From: Sulfurimonas sp. | GTDB taxonomy: Bacteria; Campylobacterota; Campylobacteria; Campylobacterales; Sulfurimonadaceae | DNA: 64,000 nt | NCBI RefSeq assembly: GCF_019429335.1 | Contig: NZ_JAHYJB010000001.1 | Coordinates: 124,001-188,000, forward strand | Direction: 5' to 3' | In this document: in pieces, positions 6,964 through 14,792 of the stretch | How the letters are laid out: the number at the start of each line of letters is the position of its first letter | Position numbering within the stretch: the stretch's first letter is position 1 | Made by a program: the position numbers and the translations under genes | Notes under the pieces: model-generated | What the model was told of the DNA's origin: nothing | The model's input: the letters and a program-made list of their open reading frames with translations, nothing else | Database searches by the model: none

Positions 6964-7718
6964 TGAAAATCCTCAAGCTTTGTTTTACGAGCTACGGAAA
7001 AAGAAATCAATTTGTCTTCTTTAAACACTAAATATTTAAAGTTAAACAAACCTTGCATTTGCTTTTCGGAACGCTTTACCATCTCAACAATTCTTGAGAA
7101 ATGTTTATGGTCTGTTCCAAAGAGCTTATTCAAAGAATCCATATTGAGGCTAAACTCACTTTTAATGGTTATGACACTTTCTATATATTCATAGAGGCGT
7201 TTGGTATACTTACCCTTTAAAGCAGCAGCGATATTCATTCTGATTGGGGTAAAATTACCTATGTTCCTAGCCCCATCTTTGGGATGACGCATGATGTTGA
7301 CTAAAAATATCTCATTCATTTGCATATCACATGTATTTTTGTCCTCTTTTCGGTAACCGTAAGACTCTATAATTCTTGTATGGAACTCCCTGTATTTAGA
7401 GCCGGAAACAGGATGTACAAAATCTTTCAATACAACATCTGTCTGATATAGCTCTTCTATTGCGTTTTTGACATCATCTATGTCTTTGCGCTTGCGAAGC
7501 AGCAGACCTTGTAATGTTTGTATATTTATTTCAATTTTTATTCGCTCCTGATATTCTTTTGGATGTACAGCAAAGAGATTCTGTTGAACAGTTATATAGA
7601 TACAATTAAGCACATCCAATGCAAACTCAGACAAAAGTGTATTCTTGTTATTCGCATCCAAAAAATGTCCTCTTATCACCGGATTCTGTTTGTAAATTAT
7701 CACTTTATTGTTACACAT
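6960..7718 (-). CDS. Rep_3-family replication initiator protein (RepB/RepE type)
   Basis: 252 residues with the two winged-helix layout of Rep_3 initiators: an N-terminal part with NPVIRGHF and a helix-rich region, and a C-terminal DNA-binding part with GKYTKRLYEYIES (about 168-180), then a LNKLFGTDHKHFSRI helix-turn-helix-like segment. Such proteins bind iterons to open a plasmid origin and usually repress their own synthesis. The ATG at 7718 has AAGGA five bases upstream. It is the first gene of the long minus-strand run, directly beside the iterons. A plasmid-type initiator in otherwise core sequence points to an integrated plasmid or an ICE that can replicate autonomously. Confidence 0.85.
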   Translation of the reverse strand: MCNNKVIIYKQNPVIRGHFLDANNKNTLLSEFALDVLNCIYITVQQNLFAVHPKEYQERIKIEINIQTLQGLLLRKRKDIDDVKNAIEELYQTDVVLKDFVHPVSGSKYREFHTRIIESYGYRKEDKNTCDMQMNEIFLVNIMRHPKDGARNIGNFTPIRMNIAAALKGKYTKRLYEYIESVITIKSEFSLNMDSLNKLFGTDHKHFSRIVEMVKRSEKQMQGLFNFKYLVFKEDKLISFSVARKTKLEDFQ

Positions 7719-7845
7719 GTTTTTCCTTAGATAAAATATATCTTAAAAAATAAATGTAAATAAAATATTTAAGCAAATTAGCTCTGTTTTGAACTAATAT
7801 TTTATACGTAGGAGAGAACAAACTATTTTCAAGAGAATTTACATT

Positions 7846-7869
7846 ATGTTAACCAATATGTTAACCAAT
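7846..7869. repeat. Tandem 12-bp direct repeat upstream of rep
   Basis: Two head-to-tail copies of ATGTTAACCAAT fill 7846-7869, inside the 219-bp AT-rich gap between rep (minus) and the 68-aa gene (plus). The gap also has weak TTATACGTA and TGCGTATAC sequences. The repeat could be an operator for rep, a second initiator or IHF-type site, or part of the element boundary. No further copies were seen nearby. Confidence 0.55.
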
Positions 7870-7937
7870 ATAATAAAACTGCGTATACATTGTGTAAATA
7901 AACAATAAAACTAAACTTACATGCAAGAAGTAATCAG

Positions 7938-8144
7938 ATGGACAGAAAAGATAAACTAATTAACGATATACAAAACCTGTTAAACACATACGAAGGCATT
8001 CATAAAACATCAATCAATCCTGACTTGTTAAAATTTATGGATGAAGAGAGCCTGCTGAGCATTATAGACTCCCTACTCGACCAGAAAGAGGCTTCAAAAG
8101 AGTCTGACATGGAGTGGCTGGAGAAATTTAAAACATACAAATAG
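7938..8144 (+). CDS. Small conserved-looking hypothetical protein
   Basis: 68 residues, acidic and helical (LLKFMDEESLLSIIDSLLDQ, ending EWLEKFKTYK), without membrane segment or cysteines. The frame is clean and the gene is followed after 87 bases by the response-regulator gene. It is probably the first chromosomal gene to the right of the element, though the exact boundary cannot be seen. Function unknown. Confidence 0.6.
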   Translation: MDRKDKLINDIQNLLNTYEGIHKTSINPDLLKFMDEESLLSIIDSLLDQKEASKESDMEWLEKFKTYK

Positions 8145-8231
8145 AAATTTGGTTTATTTTAACTAAAATTCGTTTGATTTGTTACCAAATTATCTGCTAC
8201 AATTGCACAACATTTTAAAAAGGATTTTAGT

Positions 8232-8777
8232 ATGTCTAATGTAGACCTAGTTCAATTAGCCCAACAAACAAAAAAACTCTCAGTTATGATAGTGGAAGAT
8301 GAAAAAGTAGCAAATGAGCTTCTTAGCTCTACTTTTAAAAACTTCTTTGCAGATGTAAAGTCGTGTTTTAACGGCAAAGAGGCTTTGGAAGCTTACATAA
8401 AATCGGCTCCCGATGTTGTATTTGTTGATATCATCATGTCTGAAATGGACGGTATAGAGCTTTCTCGCAAAATTCGTGAGATAAATCCTAGCCAAATCAT
8501 TATTGTTATCTCTGCAAGCAATGACATAGATAAAATCTCAGAATCTATAGAAGTCGGTGTAAACAGTTTTATACAAAAACCTATTGACACTAAAAAGATA
8601 ATCGAACTATTGACAAGCGTAGTTGCTATGATTAATAAAAAGAAAAGAATAGAGACTAAAACATTCTCTATCTCTCTACCGCTTGACCTGTATGAAATCG
8701 TAAACGACAATGCAAAAGCAGAAAGCATCTCTAAAAACGCCGTAATTATCAGAGCGCTTCGTAGTTTTTACGAATAA
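8232..8777 (+). CDS. Response regulator with C-terminal ribbon-helix-helix domain
   Basis: 181 residues. Residues 15-130 form a receiver domain with the acidic pair E22-D23, phosphoacceptor D66 (VVFVDIIMSEMDG), S94 and K116 (FIQKP), so it should be phosphorylatable. The C-terminal 40 residues (TFSISLPLDLYEIVNDNA..., ISKNAVIIRALRSF) look like an Arc/CopG ribbon-helix-helix DNA-binding domain, an unusual output for a receiver. A TACAAT -10 box (8195-8200) and AAAGGA ribosome site precede it. No histidine kinase is adjacent, so its partner is unknown. Confidence 0.82.
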   Translation: MSNVDLVQLAQQTKKLSVMIVEDEKVANELLSSTFKNFFADVKSCFNGKEALEAYIKSAPDVVFVDIIMSEMDGIELSRKIREINPSQIIIVISASNDIDKISESIEVGVNSFIQKPIDTKKIIELLTSVVAMINKKKRIETKTFSISLPLDLYEIVNDNAKAESISKNAVIIRALRSFYE

Positions 8778-8832
8778 GGTAATTTTTTACTGAGCTTGAA
8801 GTTATTTTATAGTTTATTAAGAAATAAATCTA

Positions 8833-8838
8833 TATAAT
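8833..8838 (+). promoter_or_regulatory. -10 box for tRNA-Glu (and possibly gltX)
   Basis: A perfect TATAAT lies 27 bases before the mature tRNA 5' end. No convincing -35 hexamer is present, which is usual for promoters of this lineage, where T-rich upstream DNA substitutes. Confidence 0.6.
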
Positions 8839-8865
8839 TTCGGCTCAGTAATAAATACTGTAAGT

Positions 8866-8940
8866 GGCCCCGTCGTCTAGCGGTAAGGATCCATGGTTTT
8901 CATCCATGTTACAGGAGTTCGATTCTCCTCGGGGTCACCA
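8866..8940 (+). tRNA. tRNA-Glu (anticodon UUC)
   Basis: The 75-base cloverleaf starts GGCCCCG and ends CGGGGTC plus discriminator A and an encoded CCA. The acceptor stem has seven pairs, one G-U. The D arm contains GTCTAGCGGTAAGGA. The anticodon stem CATGG/CCATG encloses a seven-base loop with TTC at the anticodon positions, and the T arm reads AGGAG-TTCGATT-CTCCT. It stands directly upstream of a glutamyl-tRNA synthetase gene. Confidence 0.96.
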
Positions 8941-9026
8941 CTTCATTTCATAAAAACAATCAAAAAATAAAACATCCCCTCAGCTAAATTGCGATAGAAT
9001 CACAAAAATTATTTTTAGGATTTTTA

Positions 9027-10325
9027 ATGTTAAGATTTGCGCCAAGTCCAACCGGCGATATGCATATCGGCAATCTTAGAGTTGCTATATTCAACTATAT
9101 TGTTTCAAAACAGAGAGGTGAAAATCTCATTATCAGAATTGAAGACACCGACAAAGAGAGAAATATCCAAGGCAAGGACAAAGAGATACTTGCGATTTTA
9201 GATCTTTTTGGCATAGAATATTCTCAAGTGATATACCAAAGTGAAAACTTCCGCTTTCATTCCGCTATGGCGCTACAGCTTCTACTAGAACTAAAAGCAT
9301 TTAACTGTTTCTGCTCAAGTGATTGGCTTGATAAAAAAAGAGAAGAAGCAAAAGAGAGCAAAACAGCCTATAGATATGACGATGCATGTGCTTCACTGCC
9401 TGATGAGCTTGTTATAGACAATGAAAGCCCATTTACGGTAAGAATAAGAAAGCCTCATGAAGCCATAGTTGTAAAAGACCATATTAAAGGCGAGATAAGA
9501 TTTGAACCTAACGACATAGATAGTTTTATTATTATGAGACAGGATAAAACACCGATGTACAACTTTGCTTGTGCGGTTGATGACATGTTAAGTGATGTTT
9601 CACTTGTTATTCGAGGCGAAGATCACGTCAGTAACACTCCAAAGCAGATTCTTATTAGAGAAGCCCTAGGCTACGACAAGAAGATTGAGTATGCGCATCT
9701 TCCTATCATCTTAAATGATGACGGTAAAAAGATGAGCAAAAGAGATGATGCTTCAAGCGTAAAATGGCTTCTTGAAGAGGGTTTTCTTCCATCGGCTATA
9801 GCAAACTATCTTATCCTAATAGGAGATAAAACTCCAAAAGAGATATTTACTATAAAAGAGGCTCTTGAGTGGTTTAGCTTGGAGAATATATCAAAATCCC
9901 CTGCCCGTTTTGATATCAACATGCTAAAACATGTAAACAGGGAACATCTTAAAATGCTTGATGCAAAAGAGCTATCTAGATATGTTGGTTTTGCTGATGA
10001 GGAGATAGGAGAAGTTGCAAAAATATATCTTGAAGAGTCCAACACAACTAAAGAGCTAAAAGCTAAAATAGCTTCTATTTTTGCAAAAAAAGATATTCCT
10101 GATGAGTTTAAAGAGTATGCCCAGACAATAGTTAAAATTATTAAAGATGCGCCCTACTTTGAGGAGTATGAGGGTTTTAAAAATTATATTATGAATGAGT
10201 CTGGATTAAAGGGCAGAAACCTTTTCAAACCGTTGCGTATTTTACTCACGGGCGCAGAGCATGGCCCTGATATTGCCGCTGTGTATAAATATATTAAAAA
10301 TTATTTAGGAGAGATTGTAAAATGA
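9027..10325 (+). CDS. gltX: Glutamyl-tRNA synthetase, GltX2 type
   Basis: 432 residues, class I synthetase. It has a HIGH-type signature H13-I-G-N16 and KMSKR at 235-239, with [15 protein letters not shown] at about 193-207. The N-terminus ([16 protein letters not shown]) and [14 protein letters not shown] match the second GluRS known from Helicobacter, which charges tRNA-Gln with glutamate for later amidation by GatCAB; GluRS1 in that group has a YLHIGG-type start instead. Campylobacterota lack GlnRS, so this is the likely role here, though tRNA-Glu charging cannot be excluded. The preceding sequence carries TAGAAT and a TAGGA site; yggT overlaps its end by four bases. Confidence 0.93.
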   Translation: MLRFAPSPTGDMHIGNLRVAIFNYIVSKQRGENLIIRIEDTDKERNIQGKDKEILAILDLFGIEYSQVIYQSENFRFHSAMALQLLLELKAFNCFCSSDWLDKKREEAKESKTAYRYDDACASLPDELVIDNESPFTVRIRKPHEAIVVKDHIKGEIRFEPNDIDSFIIMRQDKTPMYNFACAVDDMLSDVSLVIRGEDHVSNTPKQILIREALGYDKKIEYAHLPIILNDDGKKMSKRDDASSVKWLLEEGFLPSAIANYLILIGDKTPKEIFTIKEALEWFSLENISKSPARFDINMLKHVNREHLKMLDAKELSRYVGFADEEIGEVAKIYLEESNTTKELKAKIASIFAKKDIPDEFKEYAQTIVKIIKDAPYFEEYEGFKNYIMNESGLKGRNLFKPLRILLTGAEHGPDIAAVYKYIKNYLGEIVK

Positions 10326-10606
10326 GTATTTTAGTAGAGATAATTCTAGGAACAGGCGCGATACTTCTTAACCTGATTAACGTCTATATATGGGTGGTCA
10401 TTGTTGCGGCTCTTATCAGTTTTGTAAATCCTGACCCTTACAACCCGATTATTCAATTCCTATACAAAATCACAAATCCTGCATATGTTTTTGTAAGAAA
10501 ATTTGTAAAGACAAATTTTAATGGTATTGATTTAGCTCCGCTTTTTATCGTAATAGGACTGCAAATCATAACGGTTCTATTGAGCGCTATTTTACGCGCT
10601 CTATAG
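10322..10606 (+). CDS. YggT family membrane protein
   Basis: 94 residues with two hydrophobic segments (about 5-35 and 70-92) around the conserved [19 protein letters not shown] core, typical of YggT/CCB3-type proteins linked to osmotic tolerance and to membrane-protein or cytochrome assembly. It starts inside the end of gltX (ATGA overlap) and so is translationally coupled. The precise role of bacterial YggT is not settled. Confidence 0.88.
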   Translation: MSILVEIILGTGAILLNLINVYIWVVIVAALISFVNPDPYNPIIQFLYKITNPAYVFVRKFVKTNFNGIDLAPLFIVIGLQIITVLLSAILRAL

Positions 10607-10611
10607 GCACC

Positions 10612-11100
10612 CTACTCCTCTTTTTTATACTTTAAAACAGCAGACGACGAATTGCCGTTTTCTAACACAAGATTTAGTGTACCTGACTTCTTAAATGCAA
10701 TTAAGTAGTAGTGATTCCAATCATTTTTTATATCAGCAAGGTGTGAAAACTGATTCTCTTGCGGTAGTTTTTCTATTTTAACTGGAAGCTCTGAATTTAA
10801 CTTAATCATCAAATCAGCATCTGTAGGATTTTTTGAATCATATAGCTCTCTATTTTCTTTTGTATAAAAAAATACAAAGAAGTACTCTTCCCCGTAAAAA
10901 GCCTTCGGATAAACCTCGTTTAGATACACCGCCGAAAATACACCGCTAACCTCGCCCTCTTTTGACATTATTTTTGAGCTCTGCAGACTTGATGCGCATA
11001 ACTCTTGAGTTTTGTCCATCTCAAATCCAAAAAATGCGTTTTTATTTGAACATCCAGTAAAAAGTATTAAAAATGTTAAAAAAATAAAAAAAGTTTTCAT
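10612..11100 (-). CDS. Putative lipoprotein, unknown function
   Basis: 162 residues. It has a lipoprotein signal peptide (MKTFFIFLTFLILFTGC-S) and is then soluble and beta-rich, with no recognised domain. It should sit on the periplasmic side of a membrane. It converges on yggT with five bases between stops, so it is transcribed on its own. Confidence 0.7.
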   Translation of the reverse strand: MKTFFIFLTFLILFTGCSNKNAFFGFEMDKTQELCASSLQSSKIMSKEGEVSGVFSAVYLNEVYPKAFYGEEYFFVFFYTKENRELYDSKNPTDADLMIKLNSELPVKIEKLPQENQFSHLADIKNDWNHYYLIAFKKSGTLNLVLENGNSSSAVLKYKKEE

Positions 11101-11163
11101 CCAAATTCCTCTAAATAATGAGAGAATTATATCTTATTAAACAACCTTTTAACGACTCTTTTG

Positions 11164-11169
11164 TATAAT
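11164..11169 (+). promoter_or_regulatory. -10 box upstream of mobB
   Basis: TATAAT followed by CGC, a pattern seen before several genes of this window. It lies 19 bases before the GTG of mobB and would give a leader of only about 12 bases. Confidence 0.5.
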
Positions 11170-11187
11170 CGCTAAAATTTTAATAAA

Positions 11188-11700
11188 GTGTATAAATTGA
11201 AAAAAAGATTGGCAGTCGCATTTACCGGACCCTCAAACAGCGGTAAAACAACCCTTATACTGAAAATTGCAAGAAAACTTATACATGACTATAAAAAAGA
11301 TGTTGCAATAATCAAACACGACCCAAAAGACAAGGCTCGTTTTGATGTTGAAGGCAAAGATAGCTATAAGTTTTCAGATACGGGTGCGGAAGTTATTGTT
11401 GCTTCACCGAACCGCACAACATATTTTTCTCAAAAGCACAAAGATCTCGATGAGATGGTAAGGCTTTTTGACAAATTTGACATACTGCTCGTAGAGGGTC
11501 TTAAAAACCTGCCACTGCCTAGAATAAGCGTGTTTAGAGACTCTATTGATGAGACATACTTTCCGTATATGGACGCGTTGGCAATAGACGCAACTATAAA
11601 TATAAGCGAGTATGAGTTGCCAAGAGGCGTGGATGTTTTAAACATAAATAATTGCGAAGACGTAATAAAATGGATATTTGAAAATGCAAAGGAAGTATAA
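11188..11700 (+). CDS. mobB: Molybdopterin-guanine dinucleotide biosynthesis adapter MobB
   Basis: 170 residues with a P-loop at about 14-21 (GPSNSGKTT), IIKHDPKDKARFD at about 39-51 with the DVEGKDSYKFSDTGA segment, and LVEGLKNLPLPRI at about 101-113, all hallmarks of MobB. MobB binds GTP and helps MobA attach GMP to molybdopterin for bis-MGD enzymes such as nitrate or formate oxidoreductases. The start is uncertain: GTG 11188 or TTG 11197; neither has a good ribosome site. fbp follows after four bases. Confidence 0.88.
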   Translation: MYKLKKRLAVAFTGPSNSGKTTLILKIARKLIHDYKKDVAIIKHDPKDKARFDVEGKDSYKFSDTGAEVIVASPNRTTYFSQKHKDLDEMVRLFDKFDILLVEGLKNLPLPRISVFRDSIDETYFPYMDALAIDATINISEYELPRGVDVLNINNCEDVIKWIFENAKEV

Positions 11701-11704
11701 ATAG

Positions 11705-12547
11705 ATGACTGATATATTTAGTGCCATACAAAGAACGGCCATAAGAATAAAAGATGCGATAGATACGAAAGATATAGGTTATTCGCAGCAAGAAAACAGC
11801 TCTGGCGAGACACAGCTTCAGCTTGACATTAAGTGCGACATGATTATAGAAGAGGAGTTTTCACATGTAACTTCTATTCACACTATCGCGAGTGAAGAGA
11901 AAGAAAGAGAAGTATTGCTAAATAAAGGTGGCAGATACTATATCGCTTATGACCCGCTTGATGGCTCATCTTTGATTGATGTAAACCTAAGTGTGGGCTC
12001 AATTTTCGGCATTTACGAGAAAGGTTTTGATGCCAAAAATATGGTTGCATCATGCTATGTTGTCTTTGGTCCGAGAGTTGAGATGGTCTTTGCACACAAC
12101 AAAGCAAAGCTTCACCTGCTTCAAGGAAAAGAGTTTGAATTTGTCAAAGAAATTCGCTTGAATGAAAAAGGAAAACTTAACGCTCCGGGCGGAACGCAGC
12201 AAAACTGGAAGCCTTACCATAAAGAGTTGGTTGAGAGCTTTTTTGCAGAGGGATACCGTCTAAGATACTCAGGAGGCATGGTTCCTGACTTGCACCAGAT
12301 TCTTCTAAAAGGCGGCGGGCTTTTTAGCTACCCTGCAACATCTGATAAGCCTAATGGAAAACTTCGCAAGCTTTTCGAGGTATTCCCTTTTGCATTTATT
12401 TTTAAAACGGCGGGCGGAGAAGCAATTAACGGAAAGGTAGACTTAATGGAAATTGAGTGTGCCCATATACATGACACTTCGCCATGTTTTTTTGGCTCTA
12501 ACTACGAAATACAAAGAGTAAGAGAAGTTTATGCAAGAGAACGGTAA
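11705..12547 (+). CDS. fbp: Fructose-1,6-bisphosphatase, class I
   Basis: 280 residues, shorter than the E. coli enzyme but normal for this lineage. The metal- and substrate-binding motifs are present: ASEEKER at about 60, [22 protein letters not shown] at about 81-102, [14 protein letters not shown] at about 184-197 and the C-terminal KTAGGEAI. It removes the 1-phosphate from fructose 1,6-bisphosphate, an essential step in gluconeogenesis and sugar supply for autotrophs. It forms an operon with mobB and the 68-aa gene that overlaps its end. Confidence 0.95.
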   Translation: MTDIFSAIQRTAIRIKDAIDTKDIGYSQQENSSGETQLQLDIKCDMIIEEEFSHVTSIHTIASEEKEREVLLNKGGRYYIAYDPLDGSSLIDVNLSVGSIFGIYEKGFDAKNMVASCYVVFGPRVEMVFAHNKAKLHLLQGKEFEFVKEIRLNEKGKLNAPGGTQQNWKPYHKELVESFFAEGYRLRYSGGMVPDLHQILLKGGGLFSYPATSDKPNGKLRKLFEVFPFAFIFKTAGGEAINGKVDLMEIECAHIHDTSPCFFGSNYEIQRVREVYARER

Positions 12548-12737
12548 CTTTGCGATGGACAAGTTTGAGATGCATCTTGATGAGATGATAATCAAACTTC
12601 ATAGTTGCCAAAATGATAAGAGTTTAATGAGTTGCAGTAACTGCGAGTTCTATTTGACATGTGAGCTTAGAGGTGACTATGTTAAATCGGTTTACAACAG
12701 TATGTCAAAAGGCGATACTGGCGGATTTGAGTTTTGA
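12531..12737 (+). CDS. Small cysteine-motif protein, unknown function
   Basis: 68 residues with four cysteines in the second half, including a [10 protein letters not shown] cluster that could bind a metal or form an Fe-S or Zn site. It overlaps the end of fbp by 17 bases. An alternative ATG at 12555 would remove the overlap, but the first ATG has AGAAG close upstream. The function is not recognised. Confidence 0.65.
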   Translation: MQENGNFAMDKFEMHLDEMIIKLHSCQNDKSLMSCSNCEFYLTCELRGDYVKSVYNSMSKGDTGGFEF

Positions 12738-12756
12738 TATGTTTATCTAAAAAATC

Positions 12757-12830
12757 TGATGCTTTAGCATCAAGCTTCAGTGCCAAAGCGGCTGGCGTAG
12801 CTGAACGGGACTTATTCCGATTAGCGTTTT
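12757..12830. other. Structured intergenic segment before metG
   Basis: The 117-bp gap holds a perfect hairpin TGATGC-TTTA-GCATCA (12757-12772). This is followed by a longer imperfect one with arms TTCAG/CTGAA and an inner TGCCA/TGGCG pairing around AAGCGGC. No T tract follows, so neither is a plain terminator. It could be a dispersed REP-like element, a small RNA or a metG leader structure. Confidence 0.4.
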
Positions 12831-12854
12831 AATTATAAGTAAAAAGGATAAAAA

Positions 12855-14792
12855 TTGAGCAAATATATAACGACACCCATCTATTACGTTAACGGCGAAG
12901 CGCATATCGGACATGCATACACTACTTTCATGGCAGACACAATGACTAGATATGAGAAACTAAAGGGTGAAGATACCTACTTTTTAACAGGCACCGATGA
13001 GCATGGACAAAAGATAGAGGAGTCGGCTCAAAAAAATTCTAAGCCAACACAGCAGTTCGCGGATGAGATAAGTGCCGGTTTTAAAAATATATGGGATGAT
13101 TTTGGAATAAATTACGACAAATTTATCCGCACTACAGACAATAATCATAAAAAAGGAGTACAAAAAGCCTTTGAAGTTATGTATAACAAAGGCGATATCT
13201 ACAAAGATTTTTATGAGGGTCACTACTGTGTAAGCTGTGAGACTTTTTTTACTGAAACTCAGCTTGTTGATGGCGAATTTTGCCCTGACTGCGGCAGAAG
13301 CACCAATATAATCAAAGAGGAGAGTTATTTCTTTAGACTATCAAAATATGAAGATGCACTTTTAAAGCACTATAGTGAGAATCCTGATTTTATAATGCCA
13401 CGTTCTCGTGCAAATGAAGTTATAAACTTTGTAAAAGGGGGTCTTCGTGACCTTTCTGTTACTAGAACCTCCTTTACATGGGGTGTAAAGATGCCAGAGT
13501 CAATTAAAGACGACAAGCATGTGATGTATGTCTGGCTTGACGCGCTTCTTAATTATATAACGGCTCTTGGATATGGAACAACCGAAGAGAACATGAGATA
13601 CTGGCCAGCCTCTGTTCAGTTTGTAGGAAAAGATATTCTCCGTTTTCATGCAATATATTGGCCTGCATTTTTAATGAGTTTGGATCTCCCTCTTCCAAAA
13701 CATATCGGCGCTCATGGTTGGTGGACCAGAGACGGCGAAAAGATGAGTAAATCAAAAGGAAATGTCATCTCTCCAAGACAGGTTGCAGATGTTTACGGTG
13801 CTGAGAATTTAAGATATTTTATGCTTAGAGAGGTGCCTTTTGGACAAGACGGCGATTTCTCGCAAAGAGCATTTATCGACAGAATAAACTCTGAACTAAG
13901 CAATGATTTAGGCAATCTTTTAAACCGTATTATCGGTATGAGCGGAAAATATTCAGACTTTGAGATAGAGAGCGTTAATGTTATGAAGTACCATAAAAAA
14001 GAGCTTGACGCCATGAATATAGTTCTAGACTCTCTTGATACATTTATGGAAAACCTCCAAACGCATAGATATCTTGAGGAGCTTTGGAGACTATTCTCTA
14101 TCGGAAACAAGGCGATAGAAGAGCATGCTCCATGGGTTAAGATGAAAGAAGCCAAAAAAGATGAGGCTCTTGCTACCGTTGCGCTTGTAGCAAATATATT
14201 GGCTAAAGCATCAATTATGCTCCACCCTATTATGCCAAATACTACAAACACTATTGCAGATGCACTCAATTTCAGAATCGACAACGCAAGCTACAAAGAG
14301 CTTGTAGTTAATAAAAAACTTCTAAAATTATTTAATATCAAAGTTGTTCCGCCTCTTTTTCCGCGCGTTGAAGAGCCGCTTATGCCAGAGGCTCCTCTTG
14401 CACAGCCAAATGCAACAAAAGAGAGTGCTAAAGCAGTCGAAATAGAGACTCCTGTTGAAGAAGATAATCTAATTGAAATCGGTCAATTTTTTCAAACATC
14501 TCTAAAAGTAGGCACAATCGTTGCGGCCGAAGAGGTAGAAAAAAGCAAAAAGCTCTTAAAGCTGCAAGTTGATTTGGGTGAAGATAAACCAAGACAGGTT
14601 GTTGCCGGAATAAGAGAGTTTTACACCCCAGAATCTTTGATAAATAGATCTGTTTGCGTTGTTGCAAACCTAAAGCCTGCAAAACTTATGGGACTGGTAT
14701 CAGAGGGAATGCTTCTTGCTGCTAAGGATGAAGATGGTCTATGTTTGATTAGACCTGAGACACCTAAGAAAGCAGGCACACCTATTGGATGA
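12855..14792 (+). CDS. metG: Methionyl-tRNA synthetase
   Basis: 645 residues from a TTG start with AAGGA six bases upstream. Class I motifs: H17-I-G-H20 and KMSKS at 296-300. A four-cysteine zinc knuckle is complete (C125, C128, C143, C146). The C-terminal about 105 residues form an OB-fold tRNA-binding/dimerisation domain (FQTSLKVGTIVAAEEV...), joined by a proline- and glutamate-rich linker. It charges initiator and elongator tRNA-Met. The next gene overlaps its stop by four bases. Confidence 0.97.
   Translation: MSKYITTPIYYVNGEAHIGHAYTTFMADTMTRYEKLKGEDTYFLTGTDEHGQKIEESAQKNSKPTQQFADEISAGFKNIWDDFGINYDKFIRTTDNNHKKGVQKAFEVMYNKGDIYKDFYEGHYCVSCETFFTETQLVDGEFCPDCGRSTNIIKEESYFFRLSKYEDALLKHYSENPDFIMPRSRANEVINFVKGGLRDLSVTRTSFTWGVKMPESIKDDKHVMYVWLDALLNYITALGYGTTEENMRYWPASVQFVGKDILRFHAIYWPAFLMSLDLPLPKHIGAHGWWTRDGEKMSKSKGNVISPRQVADVYGAENLRYFMLREVPFGQDGDFSQRAFIDRINSELSNDLGNLLNRIIGMSGKYSDFEIESVNVMKYHKKELDAMNIVLDSLDTFMENLQTHRYLEELWRLFSIGNKAIEEHAPWVKMKEAKKDEALATVALVANILAKASIMLHPIMPNTTNTIADALNFRIDNASYKELVVNKKLLKLFNIKVVPPLFPRVEEPLMPEAPLAQPNATKESAKAVEIETPVEEDNLIEIGQFFQTSLKVGTIVAAEEVEKSKKLLKLQVDLGEDKPRQVVAGIREFYTPESLINRSVCVVANLKPAKLMGLVSEGMLLAAKDEDGLCLIRPETPKKAGTPIG

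Noticed and set aside
8866..8940. tRNA-Glu as the attachment site of the element
   Set aside because: The element lies on the 5' side of the tRNA with two genes between, and no copy of the tRNA 3' end was seen in the element part of the window.
12757..12772. Terminator for the fbp operon
   Set aside because: The hairpin is perfect but not followed by a T tract.
13793..14284. Minus-strand 163-residue frame inside metG
   Set aside because: Long shadow frame with serine/isoleucine-rich composition, antisense to a clear synthetase.
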